64,000 nt of DNA from Heliopora coerulea (GCA_030142905.1 JASJOG010000469.1:62001-126000); one strand, 5' to 3'. Counted from the stretch's first letter, positions 45,660 through 57,026 are shown. The notes: a model not told the origin generated them from the letters alone. Numbers and translations: made by a program.

Positions 45660-46707
45660 ACACTTGGCATCTTGTTCCACCACCAGAAAAAAAGAATGTT
45701 GTTGGTAGTCATTGGGGGTTTAAAGTGAAACATAATGCTGAAGGCTCTGTTGAAAGATTTAAAGTGCGTCTAGTAGCTCAAGTATACATGTATTCACAGT
45801 CACAAGATGTGGATTATCAGGAAATTTTTTCTCCAGTAGTGCATTACAACTCAGTTAGATCTTTGTTAGCTATAGCAAACATCTGTGATTGGGAAATTTA
45901 TCAAGTGGATGTGAAGACCTCTTTCTTACAAGGTGATATTGATGAAGAGATCTACATAAAGCACTCTGATGGTTATGTGGACAGGGAAAGATCAAATCAT
46001 GTTCACAAGTTGAAGAAAAGCATTTATGGCTTGAAGCAAGCTGCACACTGCTGGAACTTTGTAATTGATAGTTTCTTAAAGTCAAATGGTTTCCAGAACT
46101 ACAGTGCAGATCCATGTCTGTAGATCCATGTCTGTACACCAAATCTGTGAGGCAGAAGAATGGTAAGATTGATTTTATCATTCTAACTCTTTATGTTGAT
46201 GACATCTTGTTATTTCCTGACAACATTGATATACTAAAGAAAGAAAAGATGTCCTTTGCTGGAAGATTCAAAGTTGTAGACCAAGGTGAAGTACATTATG
46301 TTCTTGGTATGTCAGTAAAGCAAGACTGCAAGTCAAGAACACTCTCTATCAGTCAGCCAAAGTGCCTAGAAGGAATTCTGAAGAGATTTAACATGCAGAA
46401 ATGCAAACCTGTTTCTACACCACTGGAACAAGTAAGGAAATTTCAACAACTATTGGAGGATGATCAGCCTATTGATGTTCAAGCCTATCAAATGATCATT
46501 GGCTGTTTGACATATGCAACAAATGCTACATGTCCAGATCCTGCTGCAGCAGTTGGTATTCTTTCAAAGTTCATGTCAAGACCTGGAAAGGATCACTGGC
46601 AAGGTGTAAAGAGAATCATGCAATATATTCAAGGGATACTCAATTATGGTCTCGTATTTTCTGCAAATAACAGTTGTGTGTTATCAGGCTATTCTGATGC
46701 AGACTAA
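45660..46707 (+). pseudogene. Copia reverse transcriptase and RNase H start, frameshifted
   Basis: The first part (to 46123) begins WHLVPPPEKKNVVGSHWGF, the start of the RVT_2 domain. It includes YQVDVKTSFLQGDIDEEIY with the first catalytic Asp and LKKSIYGLKQAAHCW. The second part (46114-46707) has the YVDDILL catalytic motif, VLGMSV and CVLSGYSDAD, the beginning of RNase H. The frame break between them is a tandem duplication of 14 bases (agatccatgtctgt at 46109-46122 and 46123-46136). RNase H stops after its first Asp motif, although a DMLAD remnant is visible near 46755. Confidence 0.88.
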
Positions 46708-46889
46708 AGTAATTTCTGTTACGTAATTTCTGTTAAGTGTTGTCCAATTGAAGATATGTTGGCAGACATTTATGACAAAAGGCCATCCTAAGATTACTTT
46801 TCAAAGATTCAGAGATATTTTGAAAGTAAATGAGATCAATTGACACTCGGATTCTTTTTTGTTTATATAGTGTGATCATTAAGTGGGAG

Positions 46890-47330
46890 TGTTAAGGATT
46901 CAATATTTAAGTCATAATGAACATGCCATATGTCTATATATATATATATATATATATATAAGACAATAATGTCATTTGTATTGGAGTTTATTGTTATTGG
47001 TTCTTTAGGTTACATGATTAAGTCACATGGTTGCCAGATTTTCCCTCTTTTTGTTACTCTCTTGTGACTGTTCCTATTTGATTTCATCTTGTTGTCTGAG
47101 TTCATTTGTACTTTAGTCAATATTTTCAACAAAGATGTTATATCTAAATTAAGCTTAATCATACTTTTGATCAACCTCATCCTCAGGGTATGGCAAGGCA
47201 GGGAAATACCTTTGGGATGTTTTCTTGGCAGTATTGCAACCATGAATTAGATTGCTGGGATAATTCAAATACACTGTATTTATTAGAGAATAAAATAGGT
47301 ATTAATTCTTGAAACATTGTTACATAACAT
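46890..47330 (+). repeat. Copia 3' LTR, right border uncertain
   Basis: The LTR starts with tgttaagg immediately after the polypurine tract. It includes a (TA)n run at 46936-46961. A tgttacataaca near 47325-47336 could be the end. No 5' partner was available for comparison. Confidence 0.5.
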
Positions 47331-47339
47331 GGTAATAAC

Positions 47340-48585
47340 ATGATCTTCCTTCTTGGTAAAGTTCGTGTGGTTGTAACATGATCTCTAGGCTTTGCCCAGG
47401 CATTTTTGTGCTTTTGCTGCCAACCCACAGGAATGCCCTGGGATGTTGTTATATTCTGATTGGTTTTCAGGCTTCAAAAGTCATTTCAGGTTGATCAACT
47501 CTTACCCTATTCCACCTAATTTCTATTATCTTATCTTTGGTATGGTCTAGTGTACCATAACTCTATTGCAAGCAAATTTCTATTGTCTTCATGTATTGGC
47601 ATGTTTCTTTATTTTATAAACATTTAAACACATTATAATAATAAGAAGAAAAAATTAAACAAATTTACAGTAAAGTATTACAAACACGAAGATTTATTGG
47701 TTGGATAACTTAAATTTCTTAAGTTATAGTGGTAATTTGTCTTTCCATTAGTCAGTGGCAATATGTATCTGAGACAGTTATCACCCTTTCCCAGCAGGAT
47801 GTTTCTCCTTGACGTACAAAATCATCTGGTGTTAGCCAGAGTCAAATAATTTGGCGTTAGCACGAGTAAATAGAAATTGATCCTGCCGTGAATGAATTAA
47901 TATTACGGCGTCCACAAGTCAAACAAGGAAGTTCCCTTCATATGAGATACTGTCTGGTTTGCTGTTAAACTATTTCCCATTTAGATATCTTTTTTTGACG
48001 ACTAAAATCGTCCTCAACCAGTCAAAGTAAAATACTACACGTTTCCCTCGGATGGGAAATAGTTTACTTTGAGTTTACTAGTGTTCTTCCGTATGAATAA
48101 GATTTTTGACTGGCATTTCAGCAGCCTGAACGTCAGATATACACAGTTAACTAAGAATTTACATCTACTGTCACATAACTGGTGGGACTATACTTAACAT
48201 GATCCCATCATATCGACCGTAGACTGTTTGGGTAGATAACCGAGATGAGTGCTATGTCTACAAGTAGACGTGACATTTAATTCAAAGACGAGGACAAGCT
48301 TTTTCACTAACCTTCACGTGGTGACCCCATCATAAGGCATGAACAAACCAAACCATTTCCCGAATCGACATCACAGAAGATTTCTTTTCTTCGAGTGCAT
48401 ACATGTACGTTCGGCAGGGAGTTTCCATTGTAAATCCGAAAAGAAGCTAATATATCTCTCAAGTGCCATGCTGCCCGTCAAACTCACGTGTCTTACAATA
48501 AGCCTCCAAGGTTGAAACTGACTATCATACTGACGTGAAAGAAAAACATAAAAAAGATACGATATTTATAAGTCTATTCACACTA
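47340..48585. other. No gene; one dispersed motif at 47795-47870
   Basis: The phrase ccttgacgtacaaaatcatctggtgttagccagagt (split: ccttgacgtacaaaatcatc, then tggtgttagccagagt) is related to 59853-59900 (cgacgagtaaaaccatctgg, then cgttactctgagt). This is a dispersed repeat fragment that I associate with cnidarian genomes. The remainder shows no recognisable gene. Confidence 0.45.
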
Positions 48586-48589
48586 CTAA

Positions 48590-48890
48590 AAACCAAGATG
48601 GCGGGTGTCAAAGCCCACAGATCTGTTGGAAGCAGTGAACTCAATTTCCATATCTGGAATGCTAGCTCCCAGTCATTTGCACGGGCAAAAAGTGAAGCCA
48701 AGATGGCCGCCCTTGGAGAGAATTTTGGACGTCAGTTTCAGTCCTCTTCGCGGTCTTGTACGTCAGTTCCAGTCCTTTGCACGACTTTAATCTTCGGTTT
48801 GTGTTTGGTTCGGCTTCGAAAAGATTGTCAACCATGGAAAAAGTGCTCAGACGAAACATTACTGGACTAGTTTTACACAGTGAACTCTAA
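48590..48890 (+). repeat. Dispersed repeat family, copy 2 of 3
   Basis: It contains aatttccatatctggaatgc, gcaaaaagtgaagcc and aagatggccgccc, then a local duplication of cgtcagttycagtcc (48730 and 48761), and an attactggactagttttaca end shared with the 8.2 kb copy. Overlapping frames of 61-111 codons run through it but have no recognisable motif. Confidence 0.65.
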
Positions 48891-48894
48891 AAAG

Positions 48895-50134
48895 ACTGGA
48901 ACGATACCTCGTTATGTCTGGCCTTACAATTGAGTGAAGCCGACTTGGGGGCAGCCATAGGGGTCAAAAACACGCGTGGGAAAAAAATTGTACTGAACTT
49001 TTATCTTTCATAGACAGTTAATTATAACAAATACGCAGTCCTAACGAAATTGTCTACACCTTTACTAAGGACAAAAAAGAAAACTGCCAAAAAATCAGGA
49101 ATTTAGGTGAAGTTTTTCGCAATAGGTTGCGTGTTTTATCGCGTAGGGGACTGGGACGACCTGCAAATTGACCCACATGTCAGCCTCCATGATTAGTGCG
49201 GATTTAGGATTTTTATCACCTTTGGCAAACTTTTGAATTTTCTTTGCAGTGGAGGGGGGATTAGTACAAAACACTCACTATGTTTCTCGTATGGTAATGA
49301 CATGCATTTTACAATAAATCATTTGAATTTGAATCATTGAGTTGAACCGGTTTCGACCAATCAAAAGCGAGTACACGTAGATTTAAAGGTAAATCAGAAC
49401 CTCTTGCACATGCGACAGGCTGAAGAGAAAGAGCAGAGGAACCGAAGCAAACTTTTGATTTGGGTTTTTGTTAACAGTTTTGTGACATCACAACACTTTC
49501 CTGACAGACGGACTATAGTGCGCCAGGGTCTTCAATACATGTGTCAGGCGCAGTACACAACCTTGGCCTGAATAACAAGGTCAAGACACATTGCCGGGCA
49601 AGCTGACGTTCCAGTTAGGATTAAGGATTCAAATCATTATAGTTACGATTGTAAATCCACGGCATTTTACGCCGGTATCGCGAAAACAAGACCTATCTCA
49701 TTCGATTTTGTTACGGCTCCATTTCATACGGTATCGGGTGAACATAATCTAAATTACTTTTTAGTATTAACCAGTATTATGATATCTTCAATCAATGATA
49801 AGTCTAATTTTCCTGTTTAAATTGTAATAAATGCCCATTGCTTAGTACTCGGCGCCAAAACTACTATTATTATCCAGACGTTTACTATCATCAGCAGAAC
49901 GACTGCGAACGCTTAATGTCGACAACAGTGTTTCCGATGAAAAGGAAGGTCTTACCATCATTGTTATTAAGCGCAGTAAGAAGGCGTTTCAAAAAGCTTT
50001 CAGATAACATGTTGAAAGGCTGTAAGACCGTCACTGAAGACGATCTCCACATGCTAGTTAAAGCGTTTCGAAGTCAACAAAACACTGTTTACGATAATAT
50101 GACCAATAAGAAGACGACCGATGAAAGGTGATAG
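48895..50134. other. No recognisable gene
   Basis: A 97-codon plus-strand frame at 49838-50131, with a basic helical segment (LLSAVRRRFKKLSDNMLKG), directly precedes segment B2. I do not recognise it and it has no supporting context. Confidence 0.3.
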
Positions 50135-50135
50135 T

Positions 50136-50420
50136 TTCGGCAAGGTGACATACCTCAGCAAACTCGGCATGATAACATCACAAATTCGGAAAAAAACTTG
50201 AAAGTTTAAACCGCTAAGCCAATAACTGATACTGTTAAGAAGCATCTTAAAATGTTGAGCTAATCAGAGAAAGTGAAACAAAATGAAGATTCGGCAAAAG
50301 AGGAATCGAAATTGGTCAAACCAATCGTGCCTGCAGTTTTTTTTATGTTTGAGAAACGTGAGAGCTTGGATATATTATAAGAGAGATGAGTCCTATCGTG
50401 AGCCAATCATGGCTCACGAT
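50136..50420 (+). repeat. Segment B2, paralogue of 40503-40760, ending in a hairpin
   Basis: It aligns to segment B1. Its right end is followed by a perfect 10-bp hairpin (atcgtgagcc at 50395-50404, ggctcacgat at 50411-50420) that is absent from B1. Confidence 0.8.
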
Positions 50421-51100
50421 TAATGGAGTTTCAAGAAACCAGCCAATTGCAAAGACGAATACAATCGAAAGATTCAGCAAACTGGTTGAGCTTGACCGAG
50501 AAACCAGCTGGAGCTTGATTCTGATGCTCGCCAATATTACCAGAGACGACGAATGCACAAGATCTAAATACGACACCAGGAATTAAGGTTCGGCAACGTA
50601 AACAAAGCTATCTGACAACATCACAGCGGCAAATATGCGACGCTAAGTCAATCTGGTATCATAGGATATTGAGATAGTCACCTTAGTCGGCGGACCTATT
50701 TGACGTACCCTAAATCTGCCACTGACTGATGGCTTCAAAACACAGTTTGCAGGTATCGTTCCAGTCTTTTTAGACTAAGAGTTCAATGGTTTTACGTTAT
50801 CGAGTACTTAAAAGATTCATTGTTGCCGTGTGGCCTAACAAGTGTTCTAAATTGTCTGAAGGTGGTAAACTAACTTTAAAAAGAGGACGAGCACTTAGTA
50901 GTTTTTTAAAGTAATTTTTCGAAGGCATTTTGTTAGGTTTCTCGTTAGTTTGGTAATTTATTTTCGTGAAAATATATAACCTGTAACTCGGTCTGACTTT
51001 GTAGAAATATATTTGAAATTCTTAAACTCGTTTCTGTCTTTGAAAGAAATATTTTTTGCGTATTTTGAAAGAAAACTCTTCAGAAAAGAGTAAAAAGTCG
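50421..51100. other. No recognisable gene
   Basis: Only short frames occur, and no repeat boundaries were seen. Confidence 0.35.
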
Positions 51101-51104
51101 CGTA

Positions 51105-51225
51105 GGAGACTGAAACTGACGTCCAAAATTCGCCTCCATGGGCGGCCATCTTGGCTTCACTTTTCATTGGCCAGTTAGCATTCCAGATATGGAAATTTCG
51201 TTGGTTGGAAGTTTCTACTGTGCAT
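51105..51225 (-). repeat. Dispersed repeat family, copy 3 of 3 (inverted)
   Basis: Read on the minus strand: aatttccatatctggaatgc, then aagtgaagccaagatggccg and attttggacgtcagtttcag, matching the 48.6 kb copy in order. Confidence 0.7.
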
Positions 51226-51246
51226 GACAGCACAAAGGATTGGGGG

Positions 51247-52142
51247 CACTGACCTCTATAATATACTTAGACTGCGGGTGCTCCTAAGAAATCAACTGCA
51301 GCAAGTGTCCGACAAACGATGGCGTCATTAGAGATCCTTTCAATCATGATGGACACCACTGACCTTCGGGAAAGAGAGTTATTAGAGTTACTGCAGTATG
51401 ATACCTGGACATAAGGCTCGTTTGTGAAAGTTTGTTTAGGCTTGGCCATTTTTCGTATCCGATGATTTTCTCTCTTTTTAAGCTTCTGATTGTGAGTTTT
51501 TTTCTTAACTACCCACAAAAGAACTTGCTTGGAAGCCACTTTGTAAGTTTTCTCAATAAAATTCAAAGAACCCAGTTCGCTATTTCTTTTTTTTTTTTTT
51601 TGCGCTTAACTTTCAGTCGATAGATGTTGACTTTTCCCGTTTCTGATGAAATGAGCCGAAATAACTGTTTCCCACTCATAAAGAGGTTAGAAGTGTAAGG
51701 TGTTTGTGAACAGGAACACTTCAAGCTATTCACTCAACGAAATAAAACATTCTAGTAAACAACGGATTAAGAAGTGTCCATATCGAGATTTGAGAGAAGG
51801 CTCAGCCAAAAAAGTTTCGAAAATAAACTTCAAGTTTGTGGGTTTTGTTTGAAAAAACTTACTAAATAGTGTCAAGTGGTTCATGAGTGAGTAGTTCAGT
51901 AATAGACCCCAGTGTGGATTTTAAAATGAGAAAAGTTGAACCTTTTGCAAAGCAGAAAATACGTAGCAAAAAACCAGCGTAAACAATCCTTTCCCAAACG
52001 AGCCTTCGTTCTAGTAGTAATTCAGGAGAAAACCTTATGTCAGCGGTCGTCATCATGAGCAAAAGGACCTCAAATAACGCCATCATTTCTCAAACATTTC
52101 TTTAGCAGCACCCACACTCCAGGTATATTGTAGAGGTCAGTG
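51247..52142. mobile_element. TIR element of 896 bp with mirrored subterminal coding remnants
   Basis: The ends cactgacctctataatatac (51247-51266) and, reverse-complemented, cactgacctctacaatatac differ at one base in 20. Inside the left end a plus-strand frame (51319-51414) encodes MASLEILSIMMDTTDLRERE. Inside the right end a minus-strand frame (from 52086) encodes MMALFEVLLLMMTTADI, a related N-terminus, so the inverted similarity reaches well past the TIR. A third copy of the terminus (cactgacctctataacgagg) lies just outside at 52184. The superfamily is not assigned. Confidence 0.65.
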
Positions 52143-52346
52143 GTTGGGGACGATGGTTCATGCATAGAAATCATAAGTAGAACTCACTGACCTCTATAAC
52201 GAGGCCTAGTTCAGACGCTGAAGTTCCGTCGTATTTAATGCAACGAAAATTCGATGGAAGTGACGAGTTTCAGTTCAGACGTTTAATTTAATGCGACGCA
52301 TTTAATTCGAAGCTTCAAATATGACACTAAACAGCGCTGTGGTTAA

Positions 52347-52914
52347 CAGAGGCGAAGCTCAAGGGGGTTGTGGGGGTGACACCCTCCAAAATACTTGAGA
52401 AACTCCGATTCGCTGAGCAATCACAGATCTTGCAGGGCACTAGGGCAGCGCAGCTCAGGCCAAGGCTCGCAGTAGCACAGAGCTGAGAAAATTCAAATTT
52501 ACAAAATTGGCAATAAAAGAAATGATTACATTGATGTATTTATGCACAGACTCCAGAAAAATAGTTCTGCATTCAATGCCATCAAGACTTCTGTACATTA
52601 TACACGCAGTGATTGTGCAGCGGTACATGTGCACGTATTATACTGTAGCTATGTAAATTCAATTCAGCAATTTTTTTCGCGATCTTGCTAATTATTTATT
52701 TAGTTTTAACTGTTCTGTTTTGCCACTGTGCTACCCCATAACAGACAGTAGGAATTTAGTTCAAATCCATCCAGATTGAAGCAGGCTTATATATATATAT
52801 ATATATATATATTCCGGCCAATTTTACCTATGTTGCTGGAGGGCATCATAGATTTTAGCAGGGCAATTCTACCCTACTCCTCCCCCCAACGAAAAAGGGC
52901 TAGTTTCGCTCCTG
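52347..52914. mobile_element. hAT-type non-autonomous element, 568 bp
   Basis: The ends cagaggcgaagctc and, reverse-complemented, caggagcgaaactag are hAT-like. The flanking 8-mers gtggttaa (52339-52346) and gttgttaa (52915-52922) match at 7 of 8 positions. The interior is non-coding and includes a (TA)n run at about 52788-52812. Confidence 0.75.
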
Positions 52915-52922
52915 GTTGTTAA

Positions 52923-53379
52923 TTATCTCACCAAGCCGAAAGAGGTCATCCATACCAAAGTTTTCAAAATATGAAGAGAAACTCGGCATAGATGACTTCG
53001 AATATTGTGTTATTAAAACGTTTGCGGAGTCGTTTAATTCATCATCTTCGTCTGCTTTAACTGATCTTGCCCGGGTCTAATATTTCAGTCCCTAGGACAG
53101 GTGGCTCTTTTATTAGACTCCCAGTTACGCGTATCGTCAGTTTTCTCTGCCACAGAGCATTCTGGACCGCTCTTCACTGACATAGCACAAAGAAAACACT
53201 CTTGTTTTTTTCTCGTTTCCACAACTTGGACGAGTGTTCTGCTCCTACGCCATGTTGAAAATGACACTCGTGGGGCCCACGAAGCTTCAAACGCTGTATC
53301 ATTGGATTAGAAAACAAATTTTACAAATTTACGTATTTTATCAGACTTTATTTTATGCGATGTCTGAATTAACGTCGAA
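52923..53379. other. No recognisable gene
   Basis: Overlapping frames of 60-70 codons on both strands are not supported by motifs. Confidence 0.3.
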
Positions 53380-53667
53380 TTTATTTCAGCTCACTGATCT
53401 AATGAGTAGTTTTCACCCGATTTGCAGAGATTAAATTGATGAACATTATGGGGGCCATGTCGATATACCTGAAAAAATAAGCTGAAATCTCTATTCTTGT
53501 TTTTCTAGTTTTCAGAGTTTGGTTCTCTTAAAAGCTTGTGTTCTTGGATCTGGAGGTTCACTATGCTTAGTTCATCTCAGTAAGTACATAGAAACTTGAA
53601 ATTGTTGAAATTGAGATTGAAATAATTGGGTGTATGACTCAAACTTGTTATTCTGACCGTCATGGTA

Positions 53668-53747
53668 GGTTTTGTTTGTTTGTTTGTTTGTTCTTGTTTT
53701 GTTTGTTTTGTTTTTTTGTTTATTTTTGTTTTGTTTTGTTTTTTTAT
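53668..53747. repeat. (TTTG)n / (TTTTG)n microsatellite
   Basis: This is a run of tttg and ttttg units interrupting the duplicated block. The paralogous position near 14895 has only a short g/t-rich run. Confidence 0.85.
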
Positions 53748-54010
53748 TGTCTTAAATTTTGGAATGGAAATTTATTTGCACATACATCTGGTATGTTCAT
53801 AAACCCAGTATAGGAAAGAAAGAAATTCTTTCTGGCAAACATACGCAGATGGAGAACGCCTGCAAAGATAATTTGTACTGAGTTTGCTGTGTGCATGAAC
53901 TTATCAGTTGAATAGTGTTTGCGTGCATCATTCAGAAAACAACGAAGTTTCAAATAATTTTTAATAGCGATACCGAGAAACCAAAAAGTCATAAACCTTA
54001 ACCAGGTTTC

Positions 54011-54271
54011 AAGCCTGGTTTACAAGTGAGCATAAGCCATAAGCATAAGGACAAAAGGCAAAACAATGGAATGAAGTCAAGCCTGCGACATAACGATCTT
54101 CATAATCATAAGCATAAGTTCATAGTCCAAGCATAAGTCAAGAGCCAAAGAAAAGACGAAGCAAAGAAAAATTCTTGTTGTTTTATGTTTGCAAGTCCCT
54201 GAGGAGATATCAAGCTTTGTTTTCGTTTTGATCTTGTGCTTATGCTAATGTCGCTCGTGTAAACCAGGCTT
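54011..54271. mobile_element. MITE, 261 bp, aagcctggtttac termini
   Basis: The left end aagcctggtttacaagtgag and the right end, reverse-complemented (aagcctggtttacacgagcg), form a clear TIR. The interior is built of cataagcataag-like units and their complements. It is absent from the paralogue, where ctaactcttaattactta is continuous. Ttaacc borders both sides. Confidence 0.75.
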
Positions 54272-54468
54272 AACCCTTAATTACTTACTGGATGTCAATG
54301 GGCGTGATTGATCAAGGGTTACCCAGACCAATGTCAGGCATCGAAAGCTTGGACAGATAACACTGACTGAGGTATAAACAATTCCGAGTACAATAATGAT
54401 TTGCTATCCATCCGAAATGCAGACAAATTTAGCTTGCAAAGACTAAATAAGTTTACAACATCCAACCT

Positions 54469-56255
54469 TTAGAACATGGTCACCTCAACTCAGCCAATTA
54501 GAAGCTAGTATTTCCGTGTTCTATATGCCACTGAACCACTCTTCACAGTGAGTCTACGCTTCAAACAAAAGAAAACAATAGCCTCATTAGTATGCTCTAT
54601 ATAGAGCGTACTAATGTGTTACATATCAGCCTACCATGAATGCTAATCAATGACAATGGCAAAAAACACGAGACAAAAAACATCAAAGGCCTCAAGACAA
54701 AGTTGTTTACTACATAATTTTTTAACAAAAATGTAGCTCAAGAACAACGAAACTGTATTTCGAATATCACACTCAGAATCTTTGCACAAGTGCACACATA
54801 CACACACACACGAGACCCAAGAAATCTTTCAGTATTTCTCAATGAAAATAAAATGAAATACTAGTTTTGCCATGTTTGATGTTAACTGAACAAGACGATG
54901 AAGAAGCGGTTTGTTTACCTTCCTCATCGTTTTCTTTTTTCTCCTCCTCGTCGTTTTCTAATTTTTTCTCTTTACCTTCCTTCGGCGTTGGTGGTTGAAG
55001 TGAGGCGGCTACAGCTTTCACCAACGTGCTGCTTGGCCTCTTGTATGAGCGAACAGCAGTGCTTCGATGCCCAGTTCTTGACATTATTATCTGTTCGTCA
55101 AAAGTACAGCTTTCATAAAGTCGGGTCGCACAGGTGACTTTTCCCGAGTGATTAGTAAATCGTAGTCCATTGAAATTTATCTTTGCTGTCGCGCACATCG
55201 CCTTTAGATACTTTGATAAAGTATTTATGCCAACAGGTTGAGATCCAAATCTAACATCTCCCGGCTATAAATTTCCTATAAAATCGTCCACTGCTTGGAA
55301 CGCACTTCATGTATTCTTTGAACAATTTCTCTACACATCGAGGGTTGGATTCTAGCGCATATTGCTCGATATCTTTGACATCAACTTTACGCTGTTTTAG
55401 GCCACCTTGCACATTTTTTGAGATTCTGCCATGGAATTTAAGAACTTCTCCATACTGTTCAACCATAAGGTTGACGTGTTCCTTCATTGCCCGGAACCCA
55501 AACACTTTGCAATTGTAAAAATAGACAGTATAGCTTAACGCTTGGGACGAATGAAAACCAATAGTCCCTGACGACCATAACTGCTCTTCATCCGCCAACG
55601 TCAAAGGATCTGCTGCATTCTCCAACGTACCAATCTCAGCACTAGTCATTTCTTTCACCCTTGAATCTAAAGCATTTCTAAATGATGAAAAATTAGGGTC
55701 ATTCTTTGCCAGGATGTTCAAGTCAAACCTTTTGAGATCATCTCTGAAATCTCTCAATAACCCAGTTGAAATATTGTACAAAGTATTGGCTGGGTACGGG
55801 GATTGCTATCCACTCTTCTAGCTTCCAATTTCGGTGTTCAGCCCAAGCGGTATTTTGTCTAGTTTCTTTGGAATTCTATCTCTTTCCCTTTGCCTTATCT
55901 GATCATCTGTAGCATGTTTCTCAAACCTACGAATTTCCTCCCCTTCGTCTTCAAAATAATTTGAAATATCTACTGATTCAGATAGCAGCAAATCTTGCGT
56001 CGCAACAATGGCTTCAAGTTGCTCCAGCAGCGACAGCCCGTCCATGCTTTCGACAAATGCCTGTCACTGAGCACAGGTATGCGAATTAACAAAACCCAAA
56101 AACGAAAGCAAGACCATTGCGGTTCAAATTCTCTAGGGAAAATATAATGTCCGAAATAGAAGGCTCGCTCCGACATGATTATAAAGAACAACACAAATTA
56201 TCCCTCAACAATACATGTAAACAAGACATTCTTCGTGAGCGTAACCATGTTCTAA
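54469..56255. mobile_element. TIR-flanked element carrying a Crypton-type tyrosine recombinase gene
   Basis: The paralogue at 16790 is uninterrupted, so about 1.9 kb (including the adjoining hairpin) is a later insertion. Its left end ttagaacatggtcacctca and the 56236-56255 end, reverse-complemented (ttagaacatggttacgctca), form an imperfect TIR of about 20 bp. The only gene inside is the tyrosine recombinase at 56045-54839. Classical Cryptons lack terminal inverted repeats, so either the TIR is fortuitous or the enzyme is carried in another element. Confidence 0.6.
54839..56045 (-). pseudogene. Crypton-like tyrosine recombinase, broken
   Basis: An ATG at 56045 opens an N-terminal region (75 residues, acidic then basic). 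Two TAG codons follow at about 55815-55805, and the same frame continues as 55781-55251, the core of the recombinase. TLYNISTGLLRDF and LSYTVYFYNCKVFGFRAMKEH carry the first catalytic arginine, with SKNVQGGLKQRKV after it. After a frame change near 55220, the C-terminal catalytic part (55198-54839) has TNHSGKVTCATRLYE (His-x-x-Lys where the family usually has His-x-x-Arg), TGHRSTAVRSYKR (second His and nucleophilic Tyr), and a Lys/Glu-rich tail. In the family this enzyme cuts and rejoins DNA through the tyrosine. Stops, the frameshift and the Arg-to-Lys change argue it is inactive. Confidence 0.8.
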
Positions 56256-56258
56256 GAT

Positions 56259-56378
56259 GGATAGAGAATGATCACTTGTGCTCAGTGGTCCTCAGAGAGG
56301 CCGTAGGCCCTTCCTGGCCTTCTATCTAATTCGAGGGACTCTGTATCACACTGAGCACAGGTGATCATTCTCTATCCC
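56259..56378. repeat. Hairpin MITE next to the recombinase element
   Basis: The arm ggatagagaatgatcacttg (to 56287) mirrors the right arm (56349-56378, ending gatcattctctatccc) over about 29 bp with one unpaired base. The loop holds a second aggcc/ggcct hairpin. The right arm contains cactgagcacaggt, which also occurs at 56065-56078 just upstream of the recombinase ATG. Confidence 0.7.
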
Positions 56379-56783
56379 TTATATAGAAGATTTAAATGCA
56401 AATCTACGTTGCCTGGCTGCCAGACACTTTATACGGCGTACGTTCGTACGGCATTGACATAACGACAATGTTATCGTTGAATATTTTTCACGCAATGAAA
56501 CCATCATTGAATTTTCAATATTCCACTAACATGAACTAAGAATTGCTGGACATTGAAAATTAGCTATGGAACCTCTACTTGAGAGAAACGATGTTATGCT
56601 TTGAGTTTATAATAACATAAAATATCTGCTCTATAAGATTCACTTGAAACGAACATTTTGAATTTTACTGGGTAAAATATTTATATCATAACTTAAGGTA
56701 GGTAAACAACTACTTCACAATATCACGATATTAGTTCCAAAAAAGACCATCTACCTTTATCTTGAACATTCAAACATGAATTA

Positions 56784-57026
56784 CGTTATTAAATGTGGTA
56801 GCTTGGTAGATATATGATGTTTTATACGTACGTTCTCAAGTTATTCTATTCAGAAAAACTTTCTGAGTCCCTGACGGGAATCAAACCCGTAACCTTCTGA
56901 TCGCAAGTGAGATGCTCAATAGTTAGAGCATCTCACCGGCGTTCAAAAGGTCACGGGTTCGATTCCCGTCAGGGACTCAGAAAGTTTTTCGGAGTAGAAT
57001 AGCTTGAGAACGTGCGTATAAAACAT
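56784..57026. mobile_element. Head-to-head tRNA-SINE palindrome with a 9-bp target duplication
   Basis: The arms 56815-56916 and 56927-57029 pair over about 100 bp around a 10-base loop. Each arm contains the 3' half of a tRNA-like sequence (ctcaccgg, then a B box gggttcgattcccg and gtcagggactcag) and a SINE body (cagaaaaactttctgagtcc and its mirror). The flanking duplication catgaatta is at 56775-56783 and 57027-57035. The paralogue at about 17155-17165 has one uninterrupted acgaattaag, i.e. the empty site. The left arm's outer tail is again longer (about 30 bases, 56784-56814). Confidence 0.85.

Larger units (their letters stand above)
42920..47330 (+). mobile_element. Decayed Ty1/Copia LTR retrotransposon
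   Basis: In order: a primer-binding site (about 42920-42934, ggttatgggctcag, complementary to the anticodon-arm region of initiator tRNA-Met as in Copia), gag with a zinc knuckle, protease, integrase, reverse transcriptase and the start of RNase H, a polypurine tract aagtgggag (46881-46889), and a 3' LTR beginning tgttaagg at 46890. No matching 5' LTR was found upstream of the primer site. The coding region is broken by stops, frameshifts, a deletion in integrase and a hAT MITE at 44034-44311. The right LTR border is uncertain. Confidence 0.85.
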
